NCBI RefSeq assembly: GCF_000262045.1
Contig: NZ_AJVF01000041.1
Coordinates: 62,001-126,000, forward strand
DNA length: 64,000 nucleotides
Source: Bacillus siamensis KCTC 13613
Lineage (GTDB): Bacteria; Bacillota; Bacilli; Bacillales; Bacillaceae
Direction of reading: 5' to 3'
Shown here: piece after piece, positions 29,060 to 39,549 of the stretch
How the letters are laid out: each line of letters begins with the position of its first letter
Numbering within the stretch: position 1 is the first letter of the stretch
Position numbers and translations under genes: made by a program
The notes under the pieces: generated by a model
What the model was told of the DNA's origin: nothing
Database searches by the model: none
What the model saw: the letters and a program-made list of their open reading frames with translations, nothing else

Positions 29060-30136
29060 ATGAGCAACAAGGAATTAGAGAGCCTAAGACAGCAGGCAGA
29101 CGCACTAAACTTACAAATCCTTAAATTAATCAATGAACGCGGAGCCGTTGTAAAAGAAATCGGTAAAGCCAAAGAAGCACAGGGTGTCAACCGATTTGAC
29201 CCCGTCAGAGAGCGTACAATGCTTAACCGCATTATTGAAAGCAATGACGGCCCGTTTGAAAACTCAACAATCCAGCATATTTTCAAAGAAATTTTCAAAG
29301 CCGGCCTTGAGCTTCAAGAAGAGGATCACAGCAAAGCGTTGCTCGTCTCCCGGAAGAAAAAAGCAGAAGATACGATCGTTGACATTAAAGGCGAAAAAGT
29401 CGGTGACGGCGATCAGAGATTCATCGTCGGTCCTTGTGCCGTAGAAAGCTATGAGCAGGTTGCGGAAGTAGCGGCCGCTGCGAAAAAACAAGGCATTAAA
29501 ATCCTGCGCGGAGGTGCGTTCAAACCCCGCACAAGCCCGTATGATTTCCAAGGTCTCGGCGTAGAAGGCCTGCAGATCCTCAAACGCGTCGCTGATGAAT
29601 ATGACCTCGCGGTGATCAGTGAAATCGTTACGCCTGCCCACATTGAGCAAGCGATTGATTACATTGACGTCATTCAGATCGGCGCACGTAACATGCAAAA
29701 CTTTGAATTGCTGAAAGCCGCCGGTTCGGTTAAAAAGCCGGTATTGTTAAAACGCGGTCTTGCCGCAACGATTTCAGAATTCATCAATGCAGCTGAATAC
29801 ATCATGTCACAAGGAAATGACCAAATCATTCTTTGTGAGCGCGGAATCAGAACGTACGAAACAGCAACGAGAAACACGCTTGACATTTCTGCCGTGCCGA
29901 TTTTGAAACAGGAAACTCACTTGCCGGTGTTTGTTGACGTCACACATTCAACAGGCCGCCGCGATCTCCTGCTTCCGACAGCAAAAGCGGCGCTTGCGAT
30001 CGGCGCTGACGGCGTGATGGCCGAAGTTCACCCTGATCCTTCCGTTGCCCTTTCAGACTCTGCGCAGCAGATGGATATACCTGAATTCGAGAAATGGCTG
30101 AACGAATTAAAGCCGATGGTGAAAGTAAAAGCATAA
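29060..30136 (+). CDS. aroA: Bifunctional chorismate mutase / DAHP synthase AroA(G)
   Basis: Catalyses condensation of PEP and erythrose-4-phosphate, the first step of aromatic amino-acid synthesis. Residues 1-90 form an AroQ-type chorismate mutase ([21 protein letters not shown]) that acts as the feedback sensor for prephenate; residues about 105-358 are the KDO8PS-like DAHP synthase ([37 protein letters not shown]). 358 residues, same as B. subtilis. The ATG at 29060 follows GAAGGGATG; an upstream ATG in the 5' leader is not used. A terminator separates it from ccpA. Confidence 0.93.
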   Translation: MSNKELESLRQQADALNLQILKLINERGAVVKEIGKAKEAQGVNRFDPVRERTMLNRIIESNDGPFENSTIQHIFKEIFKAGLELQEEDHSKALLVSRKKKAEDTIVDIKGEKVGDGDQRFIVGPCAVESYEQVAEVAAAAKKQGIKILRGGAFKPRTSPYDFQGLGVEGLQILKRVADEYDLAVISEIVTPAHIEQAIDYIDVIQIGARNMQNFELLKAAGSVKKPVLLKRGLAATISEFINAAEYIMSQGNDQIILCERGIRTYETATRNTLDISAVPILKQETHLPVFVDVTHSTGRRDLLLPTAKAALAIGADGVMAEVHPDPSVALSDSAQQMDIPEFEKWLNELKPMVKVKA

Positions 30137-30152
30137 TAAAGTGTTCCGTTCT

Positions 30153-30181
30153 TTAAGGGCCGCCTCGTGCGGCCCTTTTTC
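30153..30181 (+). terminator. Terminator after aroA
   Basis: AAGGGCCGC pairs with GCGGCCCTT over CTCGT, then T-run. Confidence 0.92.
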
Positions 30182-30212
30182 GTTTCTTCATTTTATTTAA
30201 TTATAAAATGGA

Positions 30213-30226
30213 AGTGAACGTTTTCA
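30213..30226 (-). promoter_or_regulatory. Candidate cre (CcpA site) overlapping a ccpA promoter
   Basis: The minus-strand sequence TGAAAACGTTCACT matches TGWNANCGNTNWCA at all but the last position. It covers the -35 TTTTCA of the promoter at 30221-30249, so it could allow autoregulation. Confidence 0.5.
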
Positions 30227-30249
30227 TCACTGGGAAAAACGTGTATAAT
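30221..30249 (+). promoter_or_regulatory. Promoter upstream of ccpA
   Basis: TTTTCA (30221-30226) and TATAAT (30244-30249) with a 17-nt spacer, downstream of the aroA terminator and about 160 nt before ccpA. A second start nearer the gene (TATAGA near 30374) is possible. Confidence 0.6.
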
Positions 30250-30414
30250 TTCATGAGAAGTATTTAAATTTGATGAATAATGAAAAATAATGTACACTAC
30301 TGACTTACGCTTACAACCATAAACGACAGAATGCGAAAACGCACGACATTTCTTTACATAAAGTGTTTATGCTATAGATAAGGATAAGTGTATCCAGTAA
30401 AAGGAGTGGTTTCA

Positions 30415-31419
30415 GTGAGCAACATTACGATATACGATGTGGCCAGAGAAGCAAATGTCAGCATGGCGACTGTTTCCCGCGTCGTAAACGGCAATCCGAA
30501 TGTAAAACCGACGACCAGAAAAAAAGTATTGGAAGCCATTGACCGGCTCGGCTACCGCCCGAACGCGGTGGCAAGAGGACTGGCAAGCAAAAAAACGACA
30601 ACGGTCGGCGTCATCATCCCTGATATCTCAAGCATTTTCTACTCGGAACTTGCCCGGGGAATTGAAGATATCGCGACGATGTACAAATATAATATTATTT
30701 TAAGCAACTCGGACCAAAACCTCGAGAAGGAACTGCACCTGTTAAACACGATGCTCGGCAAACAAGTGGACGGTATCGTATTTATGGGCGGCAACATTAC
30801 GGACGAGCATGTCGAAGAATTTAAGCGCTCTCCTGTGCCGATCGTATTGGCGGCATCAGTGGAAGAACAGGCAGAGACGCCTTCTGTCGCCATTGATTAT
30901 GAACAGGCGATTTATGATGCCGTTAAGCTTTTCATTGAGAAAGGGCATCGCGATATCGCATTTGTCTCCGGACCGATGGCAGAGCCGATCAACCGCTCGA
31001 AAAAACTGCAAGGGTACAGACGGGCGCTTGAAGAAGCGGGCATCCCGTTTAATGAGCAGTTCGTAGCGGAAGGCGATTACACCTATGATTCCGGAATGGA
31101 GGCGCTTCAAAGCTTAATGGGCCTTGAGCGGAAGCCGACGGCAATCCTTTCTGCAACGGATGAAATGGCGCTCGGCATTATTCATGCGGCTCAGGATCAA
31201 GGCCTGTCGATTCCTGACGATCTTGATATTATCGGTTTTGACAATACGAGATTGAGCCTGATGGTCCGCCCTCAGCTTTCCACAGTCGTGCAGCCTACTT
31301 ACGATATCGGCGCCGTGGCGATGAGGCTTTTGACAAAACTGATGAACAAAGAGCCGGTTGAAGAGCATATCGTCGAGCTGCCTCACCGCATCGAATTAAG
31401 ACAATCAACAAAGTCATAA
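30415..31419 (+). CDS. ccpA: Catabolite control protein A (LacI/GalR family)
   Basis: Global regulator of carbon metabolism; binds cre sites when complexed with HPr-Ser46-P or Crh-P. LacI-type HTH at residues 4-24 ([21 protein letters not shown]), hinge helix [11 protein letters not shown] near 50-60, then a periplasmic-binding-like core. 334 residues, identical in length to B. subtilis. Start GTG at 30415 after AAAGGAGTGG. Downstream in the same orientation are motP and motS, historically transcribed in part from here in B. subtilis. Its own regulon is represented in this window by acuABC and acsA. Confidence 0.96.
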   Translation: MSNITIYDVAREANVSMATVSRVVNGNPNVKPTTRKKVLEAIDRLGYRPNAVARGLASKKTTTVGVIIPDISSIFYSELARGIEDIATMYKYNIILSNSDQNLEKELHLLNTMLGKQVDGIVFMGGNITDEHVEEFKRSPVPIVLAASVEEQAETPSVAIDYEQAIYDAVKLFIEKGHRDIAFVSGPMAEPINRSKKLQGYRRALEEAGIPFNEQFVAEGDYTYDSGMEALQSLMGLERKPTAILSATDEMALGIIHAAQDQGLSIPDDLDIIGFDNTRLSLMVRPQLSTVVQPTYDIGAVAMRLLTKLMNKEPVEEHIVELPHRIELRQSTKS

Positions 31420-31427
31420 AAAAACGG

Positions 31428-31468
31428 AAAAGCAAGCTTCACTCTGAGGAGTGGAATCTTGCTTTTTT
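31428..31468 (+). terminator. Terminator between ccpA and motP
   Basis: AAAAGCAAG pairs with CTTGCTTTT, with an inner CACTC/GAGTG stem, followed by T residues; it ends just before the motP ribosome site, so readthrough could feed motPS. Confidence 0.82.
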
Positions 31469-31487
31469 ACTTGAGTAAGGAGAAGAT

Positions 31488-32303
31488 ATGAAACGTTTTG
31501 ATTATCTGACACCCGTTGGATTTATGTTAGGATGTATTATTGTCGCAATCGGAATTCTCTCAGGAACGGGACTTGCGGGAATCAGTTCATTTTTAGATCT
31601 GACTTCTTTTTTAATCGTCACAGGCGGCCTTGCCGCGGCGGTCTTTATCAGCTTTCCGCCTCGGGATTTAAAGAAAACCCCTTCTGTTTTAAAACAGGTA
31701 TTTTCCCGTCAGGATGACAATGTGAAGGACCTTGTCAGAGTATTCGTCAGCCTTGCAGAGCAGGCGCGAAGACAGGGGCTGCTGTCTCTGGAGGACCGGG
31801 CGCGCGAGATTAAGGATCCGTTTTTGAAAAAAGGGCTTTTGCTTGCGATTGACGGCTGGGACGAAGAAACGATCCGGCTGGTGATGGATTCTGAGATCGC
31901 CGCGATGGAAGAACGACACAGAAAAGGAAGACGCGTTTTTGAAAAAGCCGGTGATTTCGCGCCCGCCTGGGGAATGATCGGGACGCTTGTCGGACTGGTG
32001 CTCATGCTTAAAAATTTAAATGACCCGCATACCCTCGGGCCGAACATGGCTGTTGCGCTATTGACGACGCTGTACGGCGCACTGCTTGCCAATCTCGTGT
32101 TTATCCCTATCGCGGCAAAGCTTGAAGAAAAAACGGAAAGTGAAATTTTCATCAAACAGGTCATGATCGAAGGGGTTGTCGGCATCCAATCGGGAAAAAA
32201 TCCCCGCAACCTCGAAAGTCAGCTCGTCGTTTTCAGCTCAAGAGAAGACTGGCGTAAAGAGCAGCCTGCGAACAAGAAAAAGGGCGCTGTCCATGAAGCT
32301 TAG
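31488..32303 (+). CDS. motP: Sodium-driven flagellar stator subunit MotP
   Basis: MotA-type stator subunit; with MotS it forms the Na+-driven flagellar motor complex of Bacillus. 271 residues with four membrane spans (two N-terminal spans within residues 7-50, two in the GDFAPAWGMIGTLVGLVLML region near 160-205) and the conserved cytoplasmic loop. GDFAPAWGMIGTLVG is the family signature. Starts at an ATG after AAGGAGAAGAT, 20 nt beyond the ccpA terminator, and overlaps motS by 11 nt. Confidence 0.92.
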   Translation: MKRFDYLTPVGFMLGCIIVAIGILSGTGLAGISSFLDLTSFLIVTGGLAAAVFISFPPRDLKKTPSVLKQVFSRQDDNVKDLVRVFVSLAEQARRQGLLSLEDRAREIKDPFLKKGLLLAIDGWDEETIRLVMDSEIAAMEERHRKGRRVFEKAGDFAPAWGMIGTLVGLVLMLKNLNDPHTLGPNMAVALLTTLYGALLANLVFIPIAAKLEEKTESEIFIKQVMIEGVVGIQSGKNPRNLESQLVVFSSREDWRKEQPANKKKGAVHEA

Positions 32304-32982
32304 AAGAGAGCGTTTTGAAAGAAGAAACAAACCGGAAAATTCCGGCGGTTCACCAAGATGGATGGTAACGTTCGCTGACTTGATCACGCTCATTCTCGTG
32401 TTCTTTATATTGCTTTTTTCGATGTCGCAAATAGACGCGGAAAAATTTCAATCAGCCGTTTCATCGATTCATACAAACGGCAGCGGGGGTGTTTCGGCGT
32501 CATCAGACAAAGCAAACGAAAATAAAGAACAGGATTTGCTGCTGCAGAACGTGAAAACATACATAAAATCGCACCATTTGAGTTCCAAATTAACGGCGAA
32601 GCGCGATGAGCGCGGAGTGGTTCTTGTGCTGCAGGAGGCCGTTCTGTTTCACACAGGAAAAGCGGATGTGCTGAAAAACGCCGAGCCAGTCCTGCATCAG
32701 ATCGCAGTGCTTTTGAAAACAATTCCGAATGACATTCAGGTGGAAGGCCATACGGACAGCCGCCGGATTTCCACCTATCAATTCCCGTCGAATTGGGAGC
32801 TGTCGTCTGCAAGAGCGGCGAGTGTGATCCGGTATTTTACCGCGAAAGAAGACTTTTCCGCCAAACGGTTTATTTCAGTCGGATACGCGGATACGAAACC
32901 TGTGAAGGACAACAAAAGCCCCGGTCATATGAATGAAAACCGCCGTGTGGAAATTGTCATAAAAAAAACGACCTCCTCGTAA
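32293..32982 (+). CDS. motS: Sodium-driven flagellar stator subunit MotS
   Basis: MotB-type stator subunit. Single membrane span in WMVTFADLITLILVFFILLF, residues 23-42, with the ion-binding Asp29; C-terminal OmpA-like peptidoglycan-binding domain with VEGHTDSRRIS near 146-156 and SARAASVIRYF. 229 residues. The start is the ATG at 32293 inside the last codons of motP (translational coupling); the open frame upstream is motP sequence in another frame. A terminator overlapping its stop is shared with acuC. Confidence 0.91.
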   Translation: MKLRRERFERRNKPENSGGSPRWMVTFADLITLILVFFILLFSMSQIDAEKFQSAVSSIHTNGSGGVSASSDKANENKEQDLLLQNVKTYIKSHHLSSKLTAKRDERGVVLVLQEAVLFHTGKADVLKNAEPVLHQIAVLLKTIPNDIQVEGHTDSRRISTYQFPSNWELSSARAASVIRYFTAKEDFSAKRFISVGYADTKPVKDNKSPGHMNENRRVEIVIKKTTSS

Positions 32983-32997
32983 GGGTCGTTTTTTTAT
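32965..32997. terminator. Bidirectional terminator between motS and acuC
   Basis: AAAACGACC pairs with GGGTCGTTTT (one G-rich offset) around TCCTCGTAA; the loop contains the motS stop. Confidence 0.8.
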
Positions 32998-34160
32998 TTT
33001 GTTTTATACCGCTGTTCAGACCGGATGGCAAAAAGCGCTTTTTCCACGGTTTGGGCGTTTTTTTCTGATATTTCTTCTTTTCGGGGAATCGGAGGATATA
33101 ATTGTTCAGGGTCACTCCAAAATGCGGGCAGGGTATAGGGCGAGTGTTTCTGCCATTTATGAATCCACTCCTGCGGTATGCGCTCCCCGGGATCAATCCC
33201 TTTCATCTCAAGCCATATACGGCTCCATGCTCTAGGAACCACTCGCCAAATATCGTATCCGCCTCCGCCGACCGCGATCCATCTGCCGCTGCAATGTTGA
33301 TGGGCTAATGAGTGAGCGAGCCGGGGGATTTCCTGATAAATGGAGATGGTAGTAGACAGGTGTGTCAATGGGTCGTAATAATGGGCGTCCGCTCCGTTCT
33401 GGGTCAGGATTACATCCGGTTTAAAAAAAGCCGCGATTTCTGAAGCGGCCGTTTTGTAAGCGTGAAGAAAGGAATCGTCCTCTGTGAAAGCGTCCAGCGG
33501 AATGTTAAAAGAATAGCCGTAGCCTTGCCCGCTTCCTTTTTCCAGCACTTGTCCCGTCCCGGGAAATAAATAACGCCCGGTTTCGTGAAATGAAACTGTG
33601 CAGACATCTGACCTGTCATAAAACGTAAATTGAACGCCGTCGCCGTGATGAGCGTCGGTATCAATGTATAACACCTTTGCCCCGTAGTTTTTCTGAATGT
33701 ATTGGATGGCCACGGCGCTGTCATTATAAATACAAAAGCCCGATGCCCTGCCGCGGAAGCCGTGGTGAAGGCCCCCTCCTAAATTGCAGGCATGCCTCGC
33801 CTGTCCCGTCATGACATAATCTGCCGCTGTTAAAGTGCCGCCCACCAGAAGCGACGCGGCTTCATGCATGCCGGCAAAAACGGGGGTGTCTTCCGTTCCG
33901 AGCCCGTAGCTTTCTCCTTCTGCGGCAGGGAGCCGGCCCGCCCCCGCTAGTTCAACCGCCTGTATGTAATCCTCTGTATGAACGAGTGCCAGCTCTTCTT
34001 TAGAGGCCATGCGCGGAGCGGCGATATCTCCCTCTTCAAATGCGTCCGCCGCCTGAAGCAGCTCGTATGTCAAAAGCACGCGCTGCTGATTGAACGGGTG
34101 ATCCTGGTGAAATTGATACGTCTGATAAGAAGGCGAGTAAACAAAAACGCTGTCTCTCAT
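32994..34160 (-). CDS. acuC: Acetoin utilization / protein deacetylase AcuC
   Basis: Class I histone-deacetylase-family enzyme that removes the acetyl group from acetyl-CoA synthetase (AcsA), restoring its activity. Family motifs: [20 protein letters not shown] (active-site HH), [17 protein letters not shown] (metal Asp/His), [14 protein letters not shown] and [14 protein letters not shown]. 388 residues. I start at the ATG at 34160, which overlaps the acuB stop by 4 nt and has GAGGGATCA upstream. Last gene of acuABC. The old name reflects an acetoin growth defect. Confidence 0.93.
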   Translation of the reverse strand: MRDSVFVYSPSYQTYQFHQDHPFNQQRVLLTYELLQAADAFEEGDIAAPRMASKEELALVHTEDYIQAVELAGAGRLPAAEGESYGLGTEDTPVFAGMHEAASLLVGGTLTAADYVMTGQARHACNLGGGLHHGFRGRASGFCIYNDSAVAIQYIQKNYGAKVLYIDTDAHHGDGVQFTFYDRSDVCTVSFHETGRYLFPGTGQVLEKGSGQGYGYSFNIPLDAFTEDDSFLHAYKTAASEIAAFFKPDVILTQNGADAHYYDPLTHLSTTISIYQEIPRLAHSLAHQHCSGRWIAVGGGGYDIWRVVPRAWSRIWLEMKGIDPGERIPQEWIHKWQKHSPYTLPAFWSDPEQLYPPIPRKEEISEKNAQTVEKALFAIRSEQRYKTK

Positions 34161-34801
34161 GACTGATCCCTCAATTGTTTCGGCCACAGGACATTGTACC
34201 CGGCTTCATGAACGCTGCGGATAAAAGGGAGCGGATTCATCGTCTTCACCCGGAAGACGAGTATATTTGACCCGGCGGAATCATGAGGATAGACGAGCAC
34301 GCTCAAGATTTGCAGCTGAAGATCGCGGCACATGCAGCTGAGATCAGCAAGACTTTTGGTCATATCCGTCACCAAAATTTCCACCTGTGATCCCGGCTGG
34401 GCTGCGCCTGTCAGGCTGACAAAGGTCCGGAGTACATCGGTTTTGGTTAAAATGCCCGTCAGCTTATGATTTACCGTAATCGGCAGACATCCGATGCCAT
34501 GCTCATAGAAAGAAGCCGATATTTCCTCTACGAAATCAAGCGGATGGGCGCAGATGACATTCCGTTTCATAATGGTTTCCACTTTGTTTGTCAGAAACGC
34601 GACGCGGTCTTCTTGTTTAAAGCTGCCCGGGCCCGCCTGTTTAATGTCTCTGTCTGTGACGATGCCGGCAACGTGCAGTTCTTCGTCGATGACAGGGAGA
34701 TGGCGGATATGATATGCCTTCATTTTATGTACGGCTGTTTCTATGGAGTCGTTTTTTGTGACGGTGATGACGTCCCGTTTCATGATTTGTTCTGCAATCA
34801 T
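34157..34801 (-). CDS. acuB: CBS/ACT-domain protein AcuB
   Basis: 214 residues: two CBS domains (residues about 5-60, [22 protein letters not shown], and about 75-130, [20 protein letters not shown]) and a C-terminal ACT-like domain (about 138-210). Such proteins sense adenine nucleotides or similar ligands. Middle gene of acuABC; the protein's part in AcsA acetylation control is not resolved. ATG at 34801 follows AAAGGGGATAAAAAG. Confidence 0.9.
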   Translation of the reverse strand: MIAEQIMKRDVITVTKNDSIETAVHKMKAYHIRHLPVIDEELHVAGIVTDRDIKQAGPGSFKQEDRVAFLTNKVETIMKRNVICAHPLDFVEEISASFYEHGIGCLPITVNHKLTGILTKTDVLRTFVSLTGAAQPGSQVEILVTDMTKSLADLSCMCRDLQLQILSVLVYPHDSAGSNILVFRVKTMNPLPFIRSVHEAGYNVLWPKQLRDQS

Positions 34802-34825
34802 CTTTTTATCCCCTTTGTATGTCAG

Positions 34826-35458
34826 TCAATACATAAATCGCTGATAAAAACGAAGTCTGTCGAACTGTTCAATTGACTCCTGACTGACGTGCCTGCCGAT
34901 GCGGGCCATCAGACAATTGGCCGGATGAGAGCTGATTTCCGGTTCATCCGTTGCAAACCAGACAAGACCTCCGGCATTCATCATCTTTTCCATGATCTTT
35001 CTGTACTCCCACACGTCTTTTTTCATCCCTTTTAAATCCCAATGCCAGTAATATTCTGTCGTCATGATGATGTACCGTTCCATCTGTTCATCCATCATGC
35101 TGACAGTCAGCAAAGTTTTTCCGACAGAACAGCCTCTGTAGCCGGGAGCGACCTCGATCGCCCCGAGTTCAAGGAGATCTTCCATATTTCCGTCAGACCA
35201 CCGTTCAAGCGGATCAGGATATAAATACGTCACATAGCCGATAATCGTCTCTTCGTCCCTGGCGATGATGATCCGCCCTTCGGGAAGCCCGGCTATTTCG
35301 ACTAACGCTTTGTGCTGTTCATGAGGAAGGCGAAAGGCTGTCAGGCCTTCATGAAACTCATACTGTGCTAAGTTCTCTGGAGGAACGGGCCCTTCTACCA
35401 AAAGAGGGCCGGCTGCTGTCTGAATAGATGAAGAATGGTACGTTTTATGATGTTTCAC
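34826..35458 (-). CDS. acuA: Protein acetyltransferase AcuA (GNAT)
   Basis: GNAT-family enzyme that acetylates and inactivates acetyl-CoA synthetase AcsA. 210 residues; the acetyl-CoA-binding motif A is visible as LGAIEVAPGYRGCSVGKTLL near 92-111. First gene of the acuABC operon, divergent from its substrate's gene acsA. Its promoter and a catabolite-responsive element lie in the 158-nt intergenic region. Confidence 0.92.
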   Translation of the reverse strand: MKHHKTYHSSSIQTAAGPLLVEGPVPPENLAQYEFHEGLTAFRLPHEQHKALVEIAGLPEGRIIIARDEETIIGYVTYLYPDPLERWSDGNMEDLLELGAIEVAPGYRGCSVGKTLLTVSMMDEQMERYIIMTTEYYWHWDLKGMKKDVWEYRKIMEKMMNAGGLVWFATDEPEISSHPANCLMARIGRHVSQESIEQFDRLRFYQRFMY

Positions 35459-35502
35459 TGATTCACCGCCTGTCGGTTCTTAATAAAAACACATCTCCTT
35501 TA

Positions 35503-35530
35503 AGCATAACAAAATATAAAGCGTTTTCAA
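35503..35530 (-). promoter_or_regulatory. acuABC promoter
   Basis: On the minus strand TTGAAA (35525-35530) and TATGCT (35503-35508), 16-nt spacer, 45 nt before acuA. The -35 overlaps the cre. Confidence 0.7.
35516..35529 (-). promoter_or_regulatory. cre (CcpA-binding site) of acuABC
   Basis: TGAAAACGCTTTAT on the minus strand, two mismatches to TGWNANCGNTNWCA and, from memory, the same as the characterised acuA cre of B. subtilis. It overlaps the acu -35 region. Confidence 0.8.
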
Positions 35531-35556
35531 TAGTACGGTAATTTATATTTTAAAAA

Positions 35557-35585
35557 TTGAGAAAACTGTGAACATCTACTATAAT
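35557..35585 (+). promoter_or_regulatory. acsA promoter
   Basis: TTGAGA (35557-35562) and TATAAT (35580-35585), exact 17-nt spacer, 32 nt before the acsA start. Confidence 0.85.
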
Positions 35586-35616
35586 TAGTCTATAGATAAG
35601 CAAAGGGGGATGTTGC

Positions 35617-37335
35617 ATGAATTTGAAAACGTTGCCAGCGGAAAAGGGGAATTATCATCTGCAAAATTATGAGGAAACATACCGCAGCTTCGATTGGAAA
35701 GAAGTCGAGACGGAGTTTTCCTGGCATCAGACCGGAAAGTTGAATGCCGCGTACGAAGCGATTGACCGTCATGCCGAATCATTTCGCAAAAACAAAGTAG
35801 CGCTGTATTACAAGGACGCAAACCGGGAAGAAAAATACACGTTTAAAGAAATGATGGAGGAATCGAATCGGGCGGGAAATGTGCTGAGACGGTATGGAAA
35901 CGTTGAAAAAGGGGACCGCGTTTTCATTTTCATGCCGCGTTCGCCGGAGCTTTATTTTATCATGCTCGGCGCAATTAAAATCGGTGCGATTGCCGGCCCT
36001 TTATTTGAAGCATTTATGGAAGGCGCCGTGAAAGACCGCCTGTTGAACAGCCAGGCCAAGGTTGTCGTGACAACACCTGAACTGGCTGAACGGATTCCGG
36101 CGGACAGCCTGCCCGACCTGGAGCATATCTTCATTGTCGGCGGAAGCAAAGAAGCCGGAGATAAAATCATTCATTATGATAAAGCGGCTGAAGGAGAAAG
36201 CACGAGACTTGATATTGAATGGATGGACAGAAGAGACGGCTACCTGCTTCACTATACATCAGGGTCAACAGGAACACCTAAAGGCGTGCTTCACGTTCAT
36301 GAAGCCATGATTCAGCAATACCAGACCGGCAAGTGGGTGCTAGATCTTAAAGAGGACGATATATATTGGTGCACGGCGGACCCGGGCTGGGTGACCGGGA
36401 CGGTGTACGGGATTTTTGCGCCGTGGCTGAACGGAGCGGCGAATGTGATCGTCGGGGGCAGATTTAGTCCGGAAAACTGGTACGGCACGATTGAAAAGCT
36501 CGGTGTGAGCGTCTGGTACAGCGCTCCGACCGCTTTCAGAATGCTTATGGGCGCCGGAGATGAAATGGCGTCCAAATTTGATCTTACTTCACTTCGTCAC
36601 GTCCTGAGTGTCGGAGAACCTTTAAACCCGGAGGTTATTAAGTGGGGACATAAAGTGTTCGGCAAGCGCATCCATGATACGTGGTGGATGACGGAAACAG
36701 GCGGACAGCTTATCTGCAATTATCCGTGCATGGAGATCAAGCCGGGTTCAATGGGGAAACCGATTCCGGGAGTGGAAGCGGCGATCGTTGACAACCAAGG
36801 GAATGAGCTTCCGCCGTACCGAATGGGGAACCTCGCCATTAAAAAGGGCTGGCCGTCCATGATGGATTCCATTTGGAATAACAAAGAAAAATATGAATCT
36901 TATTTCATGCCGGGCGGCTGGTATGTTTCCGGAGATTCAGCTTATATGGATGAAGACGGTTATTTTTGGTTCCAAGGCAGAGTCGATGACGTCATTATGA
37001 CATCCGGCGAGCGCGTCGGCCCGTTTGAAGTCGAAAGCAAACTTGTTGAACATCCGGCAATTGCCGAAGCCGGTGTCATCGGAAAGCCGGATCCTGTCCG
37101 GGGGGAAATTATTAAAGCATTTATCGCGCTCAGAGAAGGGCATGAGCCATCCGATCAGCTGAAGGAGGACATTCGTCTTTTTGTAAAACAAGGGCTGGCT
37201 GCCCATGCCGCACCGCGGGAAATTGAATTCAAAGATAAACTTCCAAAAACACGGAGCGGAAAAATCATGAGGCGTGTGCTGAAGGCGTGGGAGCTGAACC
37301 TGCCGGCAGGCGACCTGTCCACAATGGAAGATTAA
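35617..37335 (+). CDS. acsA: Acetyl-CoA synthetase AcsA
   Basis: Activates acetate to acetyl-CoA via acetyl-AMP. ANL-superfamily motifs: LHYTSGSTGTPKGVLHVHEA (P-loop, near 209-228), YGIFAP, WWMTETGG (near 353-360), YVSGDSAYMDEDGYFWFQGR and the C-terminal PKTRSGKIMRR in which Lys549 is the residue acetylated by AcuA and deacetylated by AcuC in B. subtilis. Start ATG after AAAGGGGGATGTTGC. 572 residues. Divergent from acuABC and monocistronic, followed by the tyrS T-box leader. Confidence 0.95.
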   Translation: MNLKTLPAEKGNYHLQNYEETYRSFDWKEVETEFSWHQTGKLNAAYEAIDRHAESFRKNKVALYYKDANREEKYTFKEMMEESNRAGNVLRRYGNVEKGDRVFIFMPRSPELYFIMLGAIKIGAIAGPLFEAFMEGAVKDRLLNSQAKVVVTTPELAERIPADSLPDLEHIFIVGGSKEAGDKIIHYDKAAEGESTRLDIEWMDRRDGYLLHYTSGSTGTPKGVLHVHEAMIQQYQTGKWVLDLKEDDIYWCTADPGWVTGTVYGIFAPWLNGAANVIVGGRFSPENWYGTIEKLGVSVWYSAPTAFRMLMGAGDEMASKFDLTSLRHVLSVGEPLNPEVIKWGHKVFGKRIHDTWWMTETGGQLICNYPCMEIKPGSMGKPIPGVEAAIVDNQGNELPPYRMGNLAIKKGWPSMMDSIWNNKEKYESYFMPGGWYVSGDSAYMDEDGYFWFQGRVDDVIMTSGERVGPFEVESKLVEHPAIAEAGVIGKPDPVRGEIIKAFIALREGHEPSDQLKEDIRLFVKQGLAAHAAPREIEFKDKLPKTRSGKIMRRVLKAWELNLPAGDLSTMED

Positions 37336-37345
37336 AGAGACGGCG

Positions 37346-37374
37346 TTGACATCACATCTTATTTATGTTAAAAA
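37346..37374 (+). promoter_or_regulatory. tyrS promoter
   Basis: Perfect -35 TTGACA (37346-37351) and TAAAAA (37369-37374), 17-nt spacer, just after the acsA stop. Confidence 0.75.
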
Positions 37375-37380
37375 TGAGTA

Positions 37381-38939
<1,559 letters not shown>

Positions 38940-38943
38940 AAAT

Positions 38944-38985
38944 AAAGAGCAGTCCGGCCGCTCAATGCGGCAGGCTGCTTTTTTA
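38944..38985 (+). terminator. Terminator after tyrS
   Basis: AAAGAGCAG with GCCGC pairs with GCGGC and GCTGCTTTTT around CTCAAT. Confidence 0.8.
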
Positions 38986-39058
38986 TGTTTTGCGAATACT
39001 GCACCGGGAAATGAGTACAGTACGTAGTATAAGCAAAACAGGGAAGGGGCGCTGCGCC

Positions 39059-39184
39059 ATGAATTTCATGTTTACCATTGCGAAAGAAAGATTGCAGCGG
39101 GATCATTGGGAACAGCAGCAAAGCATGAACGCCGAAGTCAAAGCCGAAGAAACTGAGGCGGAAGAAGAAAATCCGACCTCATAA
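39059..39184 (+). CDS. Small acidic 41-residue protein, unknown
   Basis: Short ORF beginning MNFMFTIAKERLQRDHWEQQ; the C-terminal 16 residues are almost all Glu, Thr, Ala or Lys (KAEETEAEEE), so the protein has a basic amphipathic N-terminus and an acidic tail. A GGAAGGGG site lies upstream of the ATG, a TATAAG box at 39028-39033, and a strong terminator begins 3 nt after the stop, which together support a real gene. No name or function recognised. It opens the accessory block after tyrS. Confidence 0.55.
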   Translation: MNFMFTIAKERLQRDHWEQQQSMNAEVKAEETEAEEENPTS

Positions 39185-39186
39185 AA

Positions 39187-39224
39187 CAAAAGCCTCCATT
39201 CCCAAGGGATGGAGGCTTTTGTTT
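39187..39224. terminator. Bidirectional terminator before azlD
   Basis: CAAAAGCCTCCATTCCC pairs with GGATGGAGGCTTTTG, serving the short ORF and convergent azlD. Confidence 0.9.
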
Positions 39225-39225
39225 G

Positions 39226-39549
39226 TCACCATATCAGTCTGACGGCGGCCATCAGTACAACACCTGTAATAACCGTGATGGATAAGCTTTTCGTCCGCAT
39301 TGCGCAAAGCAATGTCGGGATGAGGACGATCATTGCTTTCCAATCAAAGGTCAAAGTGCTGTTTGTTTTTACGATCATGCTTTCCGTTACCAAGGCGGTC
39401 AAAATACAAAGCGGAATAAAGGAGAGCCACTTTAAAGCCAATTCCGGCATCTGAATGTTCCGGACAAATATAAAAGGAACAATGCGCGGCACAAGCGTAA
39501 CAATCATGCAGCCGAGTATAATCCAGATCATTTGCGTGCTGATGCTCAT
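39226..39549 (-). CDS. azlD: AzlD-type branched-chain amino acid export subunit
   Basis: Small partner (107 residues, four hydrophobic segments: about 6-26, 40-60, 65-82, 88-105) of the AzlCD exporter, which in B. subtilis confers 4-azaleucine resistance. Begins MSISTQMIWIILGCMIVTLVPRIVPF, typical of AzlD. The start overlaps the azlC stop by 4 nt. This copy is not in the azlB-brnQ context and so is likely a second system; exact amino acid unknown. Confidence 0.82.
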   Translation of the reverse strand: MSISTQMIWIILGCMIVTLVPRIVPFIFVRNIQMPELALKWLSFIPLCILTALVTESMIVKTNSTLTFDWKAMIVLIPTLLCAMRTKSLSITVITGVVLMAAVRLIW

